A stretch of DNA of 64,000 nucleotides from Clostridium sp. 'White wine YQ' (GCF_028728205.1 NZ_JAQYUU010000005.1:186001-250000); one strand, 5' to 3'. Shown: positions 53,727-64,000, counted from the stretch's first letter. The notes: generated by a model not told the origin, from the sequence alone. Numbers and translations are program-made.

Positions 53727-55190
53727 TTATTGTCCTAATGAAGCTTTCAATACGGAACCTGCTATTTGCGCAGCAACTCCGCCACCAGCACCTCCATTTT
53801 CTACAATTACTGCAATTGCATACTTTGGATTATCTACCGGTGCAAACCCGATAAACCATGAATGCGGGTCTGCATTTGCATCACTTGTTTCCGCTGTTCC
53901 TGTTTTACCAGCAGCATTTAAGCCTCTGAAAACACCCCAGTCTCTATTGATTCTTCCATCTACTAGGCTCTTCATATAATCTTTTATAATTGCATCATCC
54001 CCACTTGATATAGGATTTGCAATTTGTTTACCCTGAATTTCTCTCACTGTTTTTCCATTCTTATCTACAACTTTATTTACTAATTTAGGTTCCATCATAA
54101 CTCCATTATTTGCAACAGCTGAAGCAACTAAAGCCATTTGAAGTGGCGATGCTAAAATTGAACTTTGCCCTATACCAGTTTGTGCTATGCTTCCTTTTTC
54201 ACTAGAATTCAATGTTGGAAAAGTGCTTTTATTAAATGCAATTCCATCTGAAGGCAGTGATTTATTAAATCCAAAATCCTCAGCGGTTTTCTTAAGCTTA
54301 TCATTTCCTAATTCCATAGCTAGTGTTCCAAATACTACGTTTGATGAATATGCTAAAGCTGTTTTTAAGGAAAGCGAACCATAAACATTATGATCTAAGT
54401 TCCAAAGCTTGCTTCCATCTGGAAAATCTATTTTACCAGTATCCTGGAACGTTCTGCTTGTAACTCCAGGTATATTTTCCAGTGCTGATGTTAATGTTAC
54501 TATCTTAAATGTAGACCCTGGCGCATACATTCCTGAAACAACTCTATTTATTAGTGGAAAACCTGAACTAGCTCCCGAATTAGCAGTTTGCATTGCTTTA
54601 TCTAGATTATTGGGATCAAAAGTAGGATTAGAAACTGATGCAACTATTTCCCCTGTTTTGGGATCTAGTACAACGACTGCTCCTTTACGGCTTCCTAATG
54701 CTTGCCATGCTGTAGTTTGAATCTTTGTATCTAAGCTAGTAACAAGCGAATTTCCTATAGCTTCTTCTCCTTGGCTAGTTCGATTATTAAATACGTCCTT
54801 AATGTTTAGTTTATTTAATATACTGTTAATTGACGCTGATACTTTATCGTAACTTCTTAAATCTTTATCATATAAATATTCTAACCCACTTAACCCATAT
54901 TTCTCGTTTGAATATCCTAAAACATGTGAATATAAAGATCCATACACATATTTTCTTTCTTGAGTTAATGTTCCAGTTTTCTTACTTTCAGTAAGAGCTG
55001 TCATATTTCTATCATAAATAGTCCCTCTTAGAACCTTATTTCTTTCCGCCCATAATCTCTGGTTTTCAGGCTTTTCAGCTATTGCTGGTGCCTTAAATGC
55101 CTGAAAGTATGCAATATATGTTATTAAGGCTAAAAGTAAGAAAGCGAACACTACCATTACTTTTTTTATGCTTGCTTGTGTATCCTTCAT
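53727..55190 (-). CDS. pbpA: Class B penicillin-binding protein, PbpA/FtsI-like
   Basis: 487 aa. One N-terminal membrane anchor (about 10-30), a linker domain, then the transpeptidase: SxxK (GSTFK), SxN (YSSN) and KTG (AGKTGTAE), in order. It crosslinks peptidoglycan outside the membrane with the SEDS polymerase encoded just upstream (3 bp apart), the usual enzyme pair. Confidence 0.93.
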   Translation of the reverse strand: MKDTQASIKKVMVVFAFLLLALITYIAYFQAFKAPAIAEKPENQRLWAERNKVLRGTIYDRNMTALTESKKTGTLTQERKYVYGSLYSHVLGYSNEKYGLSGLEYLYDKDLRSYDKVSASINSILNKLNIKDVFNNRTSQGEEAIGNSLVTSLDTKIQTTAWQALGSRKGAVVVLDPKTGEIVASVSNPTFDPNNLDKAMQTANSGASSGFPLINRVVSGMYAPGSTFKIVTLTSALENIPGVTSRTFQDTGKIDFPDGSKLWNLDHNVYGSLSLKTALAYSSNVVFGTLAMELGNDKLKKTAEDFGFNKSLPSDGIAFNKSTFPTLNSSEKGSIAQTGIGQSSILASPLQMALVASAVANNGVMMEPKLVNKVVDKNGKTVREIQGKQIANPISSGDDAIIKDYMKSLVDGRINRDWGVFRGLNAAGKTGTAETSDANADPHSWFIGFAPVDNPKYAIAVIVENGGAGGGVAAQIAGSVLKASLGQ

Positions 55191-55193
55191 CCT

Positions 55194-56414
55194 TTAACCC
55201 TCCTCTGATATTTTCTGAATCATTCCTAATGCCAAGAAAATTGTAAGCATCGAGCTTCCTCCAGCACTTATAAGCGGAAGGGTTATTCCTGTAAGGGGAA
55301 TAACTGCGAATACTCCTCCAATTATAACTAAAACTTGGGATGCTATCATTGCAGAAAATCCTACTGCTGCTAGTTGAGAGAATCTATCTTCTACTTTAAT
55401 AGCTGCTCTCATTCCTCTATAAAATAATAAGAAATATATTATTAATATTCCTATACCAAAAACCATTCCAAATTCTTCACAAATAATTGCGAAAATATAG
55501 TCTGAAGTATTTACTGGAACAAATGCTGGATAACCTTGTCCAAGCCCAGTACCAAACATTCCGCCTGAAGAAATAGAAAATAATCCTTGAACTATTTGAT
55601 AACTTTCATCATTGGCATATTGCCATATGTTCTGCCATATAATAACTCTTTCTCTTACATGCCCAAACAAATAATAGGATGCTACTGCCCCTGCTGCAAA
55701 CAATACTAGACATATTAAAACATACTTAACTTTTGATGATGCTACATAAAGCATTGTTACTGTGATTCCAAAAAACAAAAGTGCGGAACCTAAGTCTCTT
55801 TGAAGCACCATGCATCCAATAGATGCCATACTAACAAGAGCAGGCTCTATTAATTGTTTTGCATCACCAAGTAAGTTTTTCTTATCTACATAATCCTTTA
55901 GTGAAGCACCTAAGTATAGAATTAAAAATATCTTTCCAATCTCTGATGGTTGTATACTTATTGGTCCTATTATTACCCAGTTCTTTGCCCCATACTGTAC
56001 TTTTCCTATTAGTAAAGCCATAGGCATAAAAACTGCTACTGCACCTAAGTAATAGTATTTATATTTATAAAAGCGCTTAAAGTCAGGTAATAAAACTGTG
56101 ATTAAAACAAATGAAGTTATACCCAATACAAACCATATAACTTGTTTTATAGCTGTTTGAGTATTAAGCCTATATAGTACAGCTATTCCTATCGCAGCTA
56201 ATACTACTGCAAATATCAGCAAAAACTTATCACCGTCTGGGAAAAACTTTCTTACAACAAAATGCGCATATGCTATAAGTAATAATACTACCCCTCCCAT
56301 AATAAGTGCTCCTATATCAATAGGATCTTTTAATAGTGCCAAATCACCAAAAAGAGCTATTGTCAAAAAGTATGCCATAAATAGTAATTTTCTTTCATCT
56401 TTTACCGTATTCAT
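55194..56414 (-). CDS. rodA: SEDS peptidoglycan polymerase (FtsW/RodA/SpoVE family)
   Basis: 406 aa with about ten membrane segments. QPSEIGKIFLILYLGA, LLQRDLGSALL-type VLQRDLGSALLFFG with the catalytic Asp, and the C-terminal GITLPLISAGGSSML are SEDS hallmarks. Whether it serves elongation, division or sporulation cannot be told from sequence; the linkage with PbpA and FHA matches the PbpA/RodA clusters of Gram-positives. Confidence 0.92.
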   Translation of the reverse strand: MNTVKDERKLLFMAYFLTIALFGDLALLKDPIDIGALIMGGVVLLLIAYAHFVVRKFFPDGDKFLLIFAVVLAAIGIAVLYRLNTQTAIKQVIWFVLGITSFVLITVLLPDFKRFYKYKYYYLGAVAVFMPMALLIGKVQYGAKNWVIIGPISIQPSEIGKIFLILYLGASLKDYVDKKNLLGDAKQLIEPALVSMASIGCMVLQRDLGSALLFFGITVTMLYVASSKVKYVLICLVLFAAGAVASYYLFGHVRERVIIWQNIWQYANDESYQIVQGLFSISSGGMFGTGLGQGYPAFVPVNTSDYIFAIICEEFGMVFGIGILIIYFLLFYRGMRAAIKVEDRFSQLAAVGFSAMIASQVLVIIGGVFAVIPLTGITLPLISAGGSSMLTIFLALGMIQKISEEG

Positions 56415-56427
56415 TTACTCACCTCAA

Positions 56428-56871
56428 TTAAATAACCCTGAAAACTACAGATCCTATTTTTAATTCATCATTTACATTTAGTTTTGCGCTACCATCAATT
56501 CTCGAACCATTTATAAAAGTACCATTAGTACTTCCCAAATCCTCTACATAAAAATTATTATTTCTTATAAATAATTTAGCATGATGCCCTGATACAAATG
56601 AATCTGTCAAAATTATTGAGTTATCATCTCTTCTTCCTATAGAAACTGTATCTCTAATATGAATAAGAGTCCCTTGCTTTAAATTTGGATTATCTCCTGA
56701 TGACTCTACTTCTATTCCATAAGATTTTTGGCCTTTCTTCGAAGCACCTCGTCTTCTATTTCCACCTCTTATATCTTTATTCATAATCTTCAATGCATAA
56801 TAAATAATAATATATAATATTACAATAAATAAAATTGCGAAGGCTCCCGCTATCAGTTTTTGAAAATTCAT
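56428..56871 (-). CDS. Membrane-anchored FHA domain protein
   Basis: 147 aa: one N-terminal membrane segment (FAILFIVILYIIIYYAL), a basic linker, and a C-terminal FHA domain (VSIGRRDDNSIILTDSFVSGHHAKLFIRNNNFYVEDLGSTNGTFING). FHA domains bind phosphothreonine, so this probably links Ser/Thr kinase signalling to the SEDS-PBP pair encoded after it. Confidence 0.92.
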   Translation of the reverse strand: MNFQKLIAGAFAILFIVILYIIIYYALKIMNKDIRGGNRRRGASKKGQKSYGIEVESSGDNPNLKQGTLIHIRDTVSIGRRDDNSIILTDSFVSGHHAKLFIRNNNFYVEDLGSTNGTFINGSRIDGSAKLNVNDELKIGSVVFRVI

Positions 56872-57051
56872 GTACTCACCCCTATTTAATTACTTCAATG
56901 TTATATAATGCAAAACTTAAAATTCATTATATAATCTATTAATATTTCTGCGTTATAGATTTTAAAACTTTTTTATGATTATATTTATGATTATACACTA
57001 AAAATTGTCCTAACATTGTAGAATGAATGATTTATTTATTAAATTAATCTA

Positions 57052-57108
57052 AAGAAAATAAGGATATCCTAATTATTTCAGTTTATTACATATAAATAGG
57101 ATACCCTT
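57052..57108 (-). terminator. Terminator of uvrA
   Basis: AAGGATATCCT (57060-57070) pairs with AGGATACCCTT (57098-57108). Read leftward ATTTTCTTT follows. The remaining gap 56872-57059 holds AT-rich sequence, presumably the FHA operon promoter, not resolved. Confidence 0.78.
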
Positions 57109-57161
57109 AATGATGTATTTCATTAAATTTCTATATTCTTAAATAATTAATCTTTGATTGC

Positions 57162-59984
57162 TTATAGATACTTCTTCAAGTACTTCCCAGTATAAGATTC
57201 TTTAACCTTCACTATTTGTTCTGGAGTTCCTGTTGCAATTATTGTACCTCCGCCATCTCCACCTTCTGGTCCTAAGTCTACAATGTAATCTGCACATTTA
57301 ATCATATCAAGATTATGTTCAATTACAACAACAGAATTTCCTGCCTCAACTAATCTTTGAAGTATTTCTACTAACTTACTAACATCATCTATGTGTAATC
57401 CAGTTGTAGGCTCATCAAGTATATAAAGAGTTTTTCCTGTACTTCTCTTTGAAAGCTCGTAAGCAAGTTTAATTCTCTGTGCTTCTCCTCCAGAAAGTTG
57501 CGTAGAAGGCTGCCCTAATCTGATGTACCCTAATCCTACATCATGTAAAGTTTGAAGTTTGTTTTTTATTCTAGGTAAGTTTTCGAAATACTTTAATGCT
57601 TCTTCTACAGTCATATTTAAAACATCATCTATATTTTTACCCTTATATTTTACTTCTAAAGTTTCTCTATTATATCTTTTTCCCTTACATACTTCACATG
57701 GAACATATACATCTGAAAGGAACTGCATCTCTATCTTTATTATTCCATCTCCAGAACAAGCTTCACATCTTCCACCTTTAACATTAAAGGAGAATCTGCC
57801 AGCCTTATATCCTTTCATTTTTGATTCCGTTGTTTGAGCAAATAGCTCACGGATTATATCAAAAACTCCTGTATAGGTTGCTGGATTTGAACGTGGAGTT
57901 CTTCCTATTGGACTTTGATCTATATCAATAATCTTATCAATCGCTTCATGTCCTAGTATTTCCTTATGCTCTCCAGGTACTATATTAGATCTATTAATTG
58001 TCTTATACAGTCCTTTGTATAAAATTTCATTCACTAATGTACTTTTTCCTGAACCCGATACCCCAGTAACCATTGTTAATGCACCTAATGGGAATTTTAC
58101 ATTAACATTCTTAAGATTATTTTCTTTTGCTCCTTTAACAGTTATAAAATTACCGTTACCTTTTCTTCTTTCTTTTGGAACCTCAATCTTCTTTTCACCT
58201 CTTAGATATTGTCCAGTAATTGATTCCTTAGAAGTCTCAATTACACTAAGAGGTCCTGCTGCAACTATATTTCCTCCATGCTCTCCTGCACCTGGCCCAA
58301 TATCTACTATAAAATCTGCTTCTTTAATAGTATCTTCATCATGCTCTACAACTATTACTGTATTTCCCACATCTCTTAAGTTCTTTAAGGTTGAGATTAA
58401 TTTATCATTATCTCTTTGGTGAAGCCCTATACTTGGTTCATCTAAAATATATAAAACTCCCATTAAATAAGATCCAATTTGGGTAGCAAGTCTTATTCTT
58501 TGTGCTTCCCCCCCTGATAAGGTTCCTGAATTTCTAGCTAGATCTAGATAATCTAAACCCACATCTTTAAGAAATTGTAATCTATTTTTGATTTCCTTAA
58601 GAATTTGTGCAGAAATAACCTTATTCTTCTCTGATAATTCTATAGAATCAATATACTGCAACTCATCTTTTACTGATAATTTTGTAAATTCATTTATATT
58701 TTTATCTCCAACAGTAACTGCTAATGCTTCTGGCTTAAGTCTTGCCCCTTTACATTTAGGACAATGATTATTGCTCATATATTTTTCTATTTCACCTTTT
58801 ATTAAGTCAGAGTTTGTTTCCATATACCTTCTCTTTAAAGAGTTTATTTCACCATCAAAACTATGAGAATATATTCCCTTAACTCCATCCTTAACATATT
58901 CAACTTTTGTTTTTTCACCTTTTGTTCCGTAAAGCAAAAGGTCAACAATATTCTTTGGTAAATCCTTTATTGGAGTATTAAGACTAAAATCATATTTTTC
59001 ACTTAATGCTTTTAAAACTGCAAAAGTCCAAGCATCTTCTTTTAATCTTCCTTCTCCCCAAGATGCTATAGCTCCCTGCATAATTGATAATGACTTATCT
59101 GGAATAACTAAGTTTTCATCTATCTCTAATAATGTTCCTAATCCATCACAATAATCGCATTTTCCAAAAGGAGTATTAAATGAAAATAATCTTGGTTCTA
59201 ATTCATCTATACTAATTCCGCAATCTGGACAAACAAATTTCTCGGAGAATAATATATCTTCTCCACCTACCATGTTTATAAGAACAAGTCCATCTCCTAG
59301 TTTAAGTGCCATTTCTAAAGAATCAGTTAATCTTCTTTCTATGTCATCTTTTATAACTAATCTATCAACCACTGCCTCAATGCTATGCTTTATATTCTTC
59401 TCAAGCTTTACCTCTTCTTCAGTTAAGTCATAAATGTTACCATCTATTCTTGCTCTAACAAATCCATTCTTTTTAATGATTTCTAATACTTTCTCATGGG
59501 TTCCTTTTCTTCCTCTTACTAAAGGAGCTAATACTTGAATTTTAGTTTTTTCGCCTAATGCCATTACCCTATCAACTATCTGATCTACAGTTTGTTGAGT
59601 TATTTCTTTTCCGCATTTAGGACAATGAGGTACTCCAACTCTAGCATATAAAAGTCTTAAATAATCATAAATTTCTGTAACTGTACCTACAGTTGATCTA
59701 GGATTTTTAGAGGTAGTTTTCTGATCTATAGAAATTGCTGGTGATAGCCCTTCAATATATTCTACATCAGGTTTATTCATCTGACCTAAAAATTGTCTTG
59801 CATATGCGGATAATGATTCTACATATCTTCTTTGTCCTTCCGCATAAAGAGTATCAAAGGCTAAAGATGACTTTCCGGAACCTGAAAGCCCTGTGAAAAC
59901 AACTAATTTATCTCTAGGTATCTCTAAATTTACATTCTTTAAGTTATGTACCTTTGCTCCTTTTATAATTATCTTGTCTTTCAT
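57162..59984 (-). CDS. uvrA: Excinuclease ABC subunit A
   Basis: 940 aa with two ABC ATPase units: Walker [13 protein letters not shown] and [13 protein letters not shown], signature motifs [12 protein letters not shown] and [12 protein letters not shown]. Zinc modules include [16 protein letters not shown] and CEACSGDG...CEVCKGK. UvrA finds DNA damage and loads UvrB. ATG 59984 follows AGGAGG; an upstream in-frame ATG at 60065 is unlikely. uvrB is not adjacent in this window. Confidence 0.96.
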   Translation of the reverse strand: MKDKIIIKGAKVHNLKNVNLEIPRDKLVVFTGLSGSGKSSLAFDTLYAEGQRRYVESLSAYARQFLGQMNKPDVEYIEGLSPAISIDQKTTSKNPRSTVGTVTEIYDYLRLLYARVGVPHCPKCGKEITQQTVDQIVDRVMALGEKTKIQVLAPLVRGRKGTHEKVLEIIKKNGFVRARIDGNIYDLTEEEVKLEKNIKHSIEAVVDRLVIKDDIERRLTDSLEMALKLGDGLVLINMVGGEDILFSEKFVCPDCGISIDELEPRLFSFNTPFGKCDYCDGLGTLLEIDENLVIPDKSLSIMQGAIASWGEGRLKEDAWTFAVLKALSEKYDFSLNTPIKDLPKNIVDLLLYGTKGEKTKVEYVKDGVKGIYSHSFDGEINSLKRRYMETNSDLIKGEIEKYMSNNHCPKCKGARLKPEALAVTVGDKNINEFTKLSVKDELQYIDSIELSEKNKVISAQILKEIKNRLQFLKDVGLDYLDLARNSGTLSGGEAQRIRLATQIGSYLMGVLYILDEPSIGLHQRDNDKLISTLKNLRDVGNTVIVVEHDEDTIKEADFIVDIGPGAGEHGGNIVAAGPLSVIETSKESITGQYLRGEKKIEVPKERRKGNGNFITVKGAKENNLKNVNVKFPLGALTMVTGVSGSGKSTLVNEILYKGLYKTINRSNIVPGEHKEILGHEAIDKIIDIDQSPIGRTPRSNPATYTGVFDIIRELFAQTTESKMKGYKAGRFSFNVKGGRCEACSGDGIIKIEMQFLSDVYVPCEVCKGKRYNRETLEVKYKGKNIDDVLNMTVEEALKYFENLPRIKNKLQTLHDVGLGYIRLGQPSTQLSGGEAQRIKLAYELSKRSTGKTLYILDEPTTGLHIDDVSKLVEILQRLVEAGNSVVVIEHNLDMIKCADYIVDLGPEGGDGGGTIIATGTPEQIVKVKESYTGKYLKKYL

Positions 59985-60123
59985 TTTTTCCTCCTGAAAT
60001 ATATCTATCTTTTTGTATTCTTGCCTAAAGTCATTATGTAATTCAATGCATTTAAATATGAACATTTGTTCGTATAAATAATATTTTATATGTTTAAAAC
60101 TTATTAGTCAATAATATAAAAAA

Positions 60124-60170
60124 TAAAAAAATGTATCCATTTATATGCTTTACCATAAAATCGAATACAT
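60124..60170 (-). terminator. Terminator of the MurNAc salvage unit
   Basis: Read leftward ATGTATTC pairs with GGATACAT, followed by TTTTTTATTTTTTA. Confidence 0.7.
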
Positions 60171-60185
60171 CTTTTATATTTATAT

Positions 60186-61253
60186 CTAAACTTCTATTAA
60201 TTTAAATCTTACTCCCCCTTTTATAAAGTTAATAAGACTTATATCATCATCTATTATTCTTCCTATAACATTTACATTTTCATTAGCTCTTAAATCATCT
60301 TTAGTTATCTGTAATTCTCCCATATACCTTTTATAACCTTCATTATCTATTGTTATACTTCCTTTATATCTTTCAATAGTATTTTCTTTTTTTATTACTG
60401 TACTATTGCTTCCTGCATAGCTTCTAGACTCCTCGGCCCTAATTACATCCCTTGACTCATCACCCCTGCTTGTATAAGTTTTATCTAGTAATTCCTTATA
60501 TCTTTCAGAACAAGCTTCTTTATTATATCTTAGAACAATTATATTCTCTTTAAGGTGTGCCATTCTTTCTAGGGTTTCTGTACATGCTTCTATATCTCCT
60601 ATATATACATCATCCACGTCATACTCATATAAAAGTTCAACTGCACTATTATAAGGACTCTCAAATCTATGGCATTCAAGAGTTGGTAATCCCAAAAACA
60701 ATGGACCTCTTTTAAGCTTATCTCCTACCACATAAGCTGATACTTTTATTCCATAACTTTTAATCATTTTATTCTTCTCAATAAAGTACGCCTTATCAAG
60801 CCCAGTTTCAGGTCTAGGATAAAAATTATGCCAAGCTTCAATATTTTTAAAATTTGCTCCTAATTCTTTTAAATTTACTATCTGCTCTCTTGTTAATGTA
60901 CTAGCATTTAAGAAAATTCTAATGCCTTTAGATATTTCAGCTATTGTTTCATCATCATATCCATAATCTATTCTTATTCCGCTTATGCCAGCATCATATA
61001 TGCCTTTAATATCACTAATATATAATCCCATTCTTTTAAAACTTTCTGGTCCAAAGTCACCATATACTTCCATAGAATGCTTCTTCGCATATTCACATAA
61101 TCGCTTAAATAAAGCTGGTTGTTCCCCCTTATTTCTATCCTCAGGTATATGTAGCGAAGTAAAAATTTTATCTATCCCATATTTTGATGCATCCTCAATT
61201 CTTTTCATATTATCTTGTTCATTTTCACTTAAATATATAGAAATTCCAAGCAT
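60186..61253 (-). CDS. mupG: DUF871 family, 6-phospho-N-acetylmuramidase MupG
   Basis: 355 aa. LGISIYLSENEQ..., a TIM barrel with FTSLHIPEDR near the N-terminus, GISGIRIDYGYDD, AWHNFYPRPETGL and YVVGDKLKRGPLFLGLPTLE, all typical of DUF871/MupG. In S. aureus MupG splits imported MurNAc-6P-GlcNAc. It is the last gene of the murQ-EIIBC-mupG unit, matching that role. Confidence 0.85.
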   Translation of the reverse strand: MLGISIYLSENEQDNMKRIEDASKYGIDKIFTSLHIPEDRNKGEQPALFKRLCEYAKKHSMEVYGDFGPESFKRMGLYISDIKGIYDAGISGIRIDYGYDDETIAEISKGIRIFLNASTLTREQIVNLKELGANFKNIEAWHNFYPRPETGLDKAYFIEKNKMIKSYGIKVSAYVVGDKLKRGPLFLGLPTLECHRFESPYNSAVELLYEYDVDDVYIGDIEACTETLERMAHLKENIIVLRYNKEACSERYKELLDKTYTSRGDESRDVIRAEESRSYAGSNSTVIKKENTIERYKGSITIDNEGYKRYMGELQITKDDLRANENVNVIGRIIDDDISLINFIKGGVRFKLIEV

Positions 61254-61293
61254 ATTTACCCTCCTAATTCTGAAATCTTAACTATAAATATAT

Positions 61294-61324
61294 AAGGATG
61301 AATAGTTAAATTCCATTCATCCTT
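61294..61324 (-). other. Hairpin between the PTS gene and mupG
   Basis: AAGGATGAAT / ATTCATCCTT, 10 bp perfect, 11-nt loop. The tract after it leftward is AT-rich but not a clean U-run, so partial termination or mRNA protection is likely. Confidence 0.55.
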
Positions 61325-61336
61325 ACATTTTATTAA

Positions 61337-62764
61337 TTAGTCATATAATCTTTCAACCATCTCTTCTTTAAATCCCCAGAAGTAAGTTAATATAAAGCCT
61401 GCTGCATAAGAAATTAAAAGACCTATAAAATATGCTAAATATTTATTTTGTGCAACAAGTGGAATTAATGCTAATCCAGAAGGACCAACTGCTATAGCTC
61501 CTAATTTGTATATTGCACACCAAGCTCCACCAAATCCTGCACCTATACATGCTGATATAAATGGTCTTCCAAGAGGTAGTGAAACTCCATATATTAATGG
61601 TTCCCCAATACCTAAAAATCCAACTGGAAGTGCACTTGCTATTCTATTTTTTAGTGACTTATCTTTAGTTTTAACATAGATAGCTATAGCTGTACCAACT
61701 TGACCAGCGCCTGCCATTGCTAAAACTGGAAGCAATGTTGTAAATCCATCTTTTTCAATAAGTTGTAAATGAACTGGTGTTAATCCTTGATGTAATCCAA
61801 CGGTCACTAGAGGCAAGAATGTTGCACTTAAAATATATCCTCCTAGTGCACCTAATTTATACAAGCAGAAGTCTACTAAGAACCAAGTAATAGCATTCAT
61901 AATAAATCCTGATAAAGGCATAATAATTGCAATTGTTATAAATGATCCTACTAATATAGTAACTAAAGGTGTTATCATCAAATCTAATGAATCTGGTATA
62001 TACTTTCTTAAGTATTTTTCAATTACACTGAATATATAAGCTGCAAGAATAACTCCTAATACTCCACCTAAGCCTGTAGCAATTTGTAAGTCAAATCCAA
62101 AAATACTAAAGGTCTTTAATTGAGTTAATGCAGGTGAATATATTAGTAGACCAGCAATACCTCCAATTACACCAGTTCCACCAAACTCTTTAGCTGCATT
62201 TATACCAGTAAATACTCCTAAAGCTCCAAATAATAATCCTCCAATAGTTTTTAATAAAATAAACCAGGATGCATTAATAACTCCTTTATCTATTATTCCC
62301 GCTGTTGCCATATTTGCTATGACATTTGAAATACCTAAAATTAATCCTGATGAAACGAACCCGGGAATTAATGGAACAAATATATTTCCTACTATTTTAA
62401 GGATTTCATGTACCTTTGTATTTTGCTTTTTCTTATATTTATCTTTAGTTTCTTTGGCAAGGTTTTCATTCAATGTAGCATGTTCCCCTTCAGATGATTC
62501 TTCCACTGTACCGCCTTTCATTTCAACTAGTTTTCCGAACTCATCCGCTACCTTTTTAACTTTTCCTGGACCTATTACAACTTGTACTGTTTCATTTTGT
62601 ATAACTCCAAGAACACCATCAATTTTCTTTAACCCATCAAAGTCTACCTTATCAAGGTCTTTAACTTTAATTCTTAATCTAGTCATACAATTTGCATAAC
62701 TAGCTACATTACCACTTCCGTTTACCTTTTTTAAAATCTCCATTGCAAGTTCTAAATTTGTCAT
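61337..62764 (-). CDS. murP: PTS transporter EIIBC, N-acetylmuramate type (MurP-like)
   Basis: 475 aa. The EIIB domain (residues 1-80) has the phosphorylated Cys in ASYANCMTRLRIKVKD. The EIIC membrane domain (about 110-470) carries FLPLVTVGLHQGLTPVHLQLI and GIGEPLIYGVSLPLGRPF. No EIIA domain is fused or adjacent, so it must borrow one. Genomic linkage with murQ and mupG points to MurNAc or MurNAc-GlcNAc as substrate; the family alone would also allow other sugars. Confidence 0.82.
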   Translation of the reverse strand: MTNLELAMEILKKVNGSGNVASYANCMTRLRIKVKDLDKVDFDGLKKIDGVLGVIQNETVQVVIGPGKVKKVADEFGKLVEMKGGTVEESSEGEHATLNENLAKETKDKYKKKQNTKVHEILKIVGNIFVPLIPGFVSSGLILGISNVIANMATAGIIDKGVINASWFILLKTIGGLLFGALGVFTGINAAKEFGGTGVIGGIAGLLIYSPALTQLKTFSIFGFDLQIATGLGGVLGVILAAYIFSVIEKYLRKYIPDSLDLMITPLVTILVGSFITIAIIMPLSGFIMNAITWFLVDFCLYKLGALGGYILSATFLPLVTVGLHQGLTPVHLQLIEKDGFTTLLPVLAMAGAGQVGTAIAIYVKTKDKSLKNRIASALPVGFLGIGEPLIYGVSLPLGRPFISACIGAGFGGAWCAIYKLGAIAVGPSGLALIPLVAQNKYLAYFIGLLISYAAGFILTYFWGFKEEMVERLYD

Positions 62765-62799
62765 TTTTTACACTCCCCTCTTTAATTGTTTTTTAAGTT

Positions 62800-63708
62800 T
62801 TATTTTAATGATTCTATTGCTTTAGCTATGTAGCCTGAGTTTAGTAATAATAGTTCTTCTGCTTTTTCTTTATCTAAGTTCGAAATAATCATCATAATTG
62901 AAAGCTTAACATTATAGTTTGTTTCTTTAAGTATTTCTTCAGCCTTTTCTCTACTAACATCAGTAGCTTGCATTACTATTCTTTTTGCACGTTCTACTAA
63001 CTTTTCATTAGATGGGTTTACATCAACCATAAGATTTCCATATACTTTTCCCATCTTAATCATTACTCCTGTAGATATCATATTTAATACTAGTTTTTGG
63101 GCCGTACCAGCCTTCATTCTAGTTGACCCAGTTACAACTTCCGGACCTACCACTGGTGCTATTGAAATATCAGATATCTTGGCCATTGGTGAATTCGGAT
63201 TGCAAGAAATTGAAATAGTACTAGCGCCTATGCTTCCTGCATATTCTAATCCTCCTATGACATATGGAGTTCTTCCTGATGCTGCGATTCCAACAAAAAC
63301 ATCTTTATTGGTAAATTCAATATCTTTTAAATCCTTTACACAAAGTTCCTTAGAATCTTCTGCTCCCTCTTTTGCTTTAAACATTGCATCTCTTCCACCT
63401 GCGATTAATGCTACTATTACATCATCACCTACACCATAAGTTGGTAAGCATTCTGAAGCATCTAAGACACCTAATCTTCCTGATGTTCCAGCACCACAGT
63501 AAATGAAGCGTCCACCTTCCTTAATCTTGCTTGAAATTAAATCTACAGCATCTGAAATTTTATTTAATTCTTTCTCCACTGCTAATGGAACTGCTTTATC
63601 TTCATTATTAATTAATTTAAGCATTTCTACTGTTGTTACTGAATCTATCTTCTTAGTATTTTCATTTCTTTTTTCTGTTACAAGTATTTCTAAGTTAATA
63701 TCACTCAT
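62800..63708 (-). CDS. murQ: N-acetylmuramic acid 6-phosphate etherase
   Basis: 302 aa SIS-domain protein: [45 protein letters not shown], and [25 protein letters not shown], the MurQ signature, and a C-terminal UBA-like helical end. It removes the lactyl ether, giving GlcNAc-6P and D-lactate. GGGGGTG precedes ATG 63708. First gene of the unit, under an operator-controlled promoter. Confidence 0.96.
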   Translation of the reverse strand: MSDINLEILVTEKRNENTKKIDSVTTVEMLKLINNEDKAVPLAVEKELNKISDAVDLISSKIKEGGRFIYCGAGTSGRLGVLDASECLPTYGVGDDVIVALIAGGRDAMFKAKEGAEDSKELCVKDLKDIEFTNKDVFVGIAASGRTPYVIGGLEYAGSIGASTISISCNPNSPMAKISDISIAPVVGPEVVTGSTRMKAGTAQKLVLNMISTGVMIKMGKVYGNLMVDVNPSNEKLVERAKRIVMQATDVSREKAEEILKETNYNVKLSIMMIISNLDKEKAEELLLLNSGYIAKAIESLK

Positions 63709-63740
63709 TTTTTCACCCCCGTTTATTGTTCTTATTTATA

Positions 63741-63768
63741 ATTATATACCTTTGAAATAATATTTCAA
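63741..63768 (-). promoter_or_regulatory. murQ promoter with overlapping palindromic operator
   Basis: Read leftward: TTGAAA (63763-63768), 16-nt spacer, TATAAT (63741-63746). The -35 and part of the spacer form the 17-bp palindrome TTGAAATAATATTTCAA (63752-63768). This is the expected place for a MurR/RpiR-type repressor site. Confidence 0.8.
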
Positions 63769-63809
63769 GTATTTTTATTATTTTTTGAAATTTTATTTTA
63801 TATTATGTA

Positions 63810-63845
63810 AAAAGAATGCACCTTCAGCTTAATTTCTGAAGATGC
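63810..63845 (-). terminator. Terminator of the murR-like gene
   Basis: GCA-CTTCAG arms (63818-63827) pair with CTGAAG-TGC (63836-63845) with one mismatch; leftward ATTCTTTTT follows. Confidence 0.78.
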
Positions 63846-63847
63846 TT

Positions 63848-63864
63848 TTGAAATATTATTTCAG
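63848..63864. promoter_or_regulatory. Second copy of the murQ operator palindrome
   Basis: TTGAAATATTATTTCAG differs from the reverse complement of the palindrome at 63752 only at its last base. It spans the stop codon of the murR-like gene, 96 bp from the first copy. Confidence 0.55.
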
Positions 63865-64000
63865 TTTTTCTACTGCTTTTCGAGTTTCTAGTAAACTATT
63901 TTCAACCTTATCTAAGTTATCAATTGCAACACCTAAAAATAATGTATCTGTTATTATAAGCTGAGCCACCCTTGAAGATATTGCACCAAAACGAATCTGT
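63856..64000 (-). CDS. murR: RpiR/MurR-family regulator, C-terminal end only (start outside window)
   Basis: The last 47 codons are visible: RFGAISSRVAQLIITDTLFLGVAIDNLDKV, then a helical end to the stop at 63856. This matches the end of the SIS domain of RpiR-type regulators. The position upstream of murQ suggests MurR, the sugar-phosphate-responsive controller of MurNAc use. The rest is outside the window, so the symbol is contextual. Confidence 0.72.
   Translation of the reverse strand, partial: QIRFGAISSRVAQLIITDTLFLGVAIDNLDKVENSLLETRKAVEKLK

Overview
The window joins two kinds of DNA. Positions 1 to about 22,130 are visibly richer in G and C and carry a phage-like or integrative element. 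The rest is AT-rich Clostridium (sensu stricto) chromosome. The Clostridium assignment rests on the nif cluster: nifH-nifI1-nifI2-nifD-nifK-nifE-nifN/B fusion-[2Fe-2S] ferredoxin-nifV(omega)-nifV(alpha), the arrangement known from C. pasteurianum and relatives. The whiA/yvcK/rapZ/murB and pfkA/pyk/dnaE neighbourhoods and the low GC agree with this.

Element (1-22,130). A phage-type replication set is split into two divergent arms. Leftward are a P4/D5-type primase-helicase, a VRR-NUC nuclease and an SNF2 helicase that runs off the window, plus a DUF4406-like protein. Rightward are two small proteins, a DUF2800 (Cas4-like) protein, a DUF2815 putative ssDNA-binding protein, a small membrane protein and a phage family A DNA polymerase. 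The 300-bp divergent promoter region holds three copies of a 29-bp composite motif with a constant 13-nt gap. After the polymerase, eight tightly packed leftward genes form a defence island: a protein with an NBR1-like four-tryptophan domain, an excisionase-like HTH protein, hsdM, hsdS, a HEPN/AbiJ-like protein, hsdR, and hamA-hamB, which is a Hachiman system. A sigma-like regulator with what looks like a switchable structured leader lies at the right end. The element abuts the 3' end of rlmD (rumA), a known integration target for mobile elements. The last rlmD codons have element-like codon usage.

Chromosome, 22-27 kb: rlmD, a DUF1540 protein, a MarR regulator with clear promoter and operator, and an ECF sigma factor with a DUF4179 membrane anti-sigma factor. 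A 74-108 bp MITE-like repeat occurs twice here and once near 51.75 kb.

27-38 kb: one leftward nif transcription unit. NifH, NifD and NifK form the enzyme; NifI1/NifI2 are PII-like switch-off regulators; NifE and the NifN-NifB-NifX-like fusion build FeMo-co; NifV-alpha and NifV-omega should together make homocitrate. RNA hairpins lie before nifH (possible attenuator), after nifH, and between nifK and nifE.

38-60 kb: housekeeping genes, mostly leftward: pyk, pfkA, dnaE, a chemoreceptor, whiA-yvcK-rapZ, murB, uvrC-pbpA-rodA-FHA, uvrA. 60-64 kb: a MurNAc peptidoglycan-salvage unit (mupG, PTS EIIBC, murQ, and the end of murR) with a palindromic operator over the murQ promoter.

No tRNA, rRNA or CRISPR array was seen.
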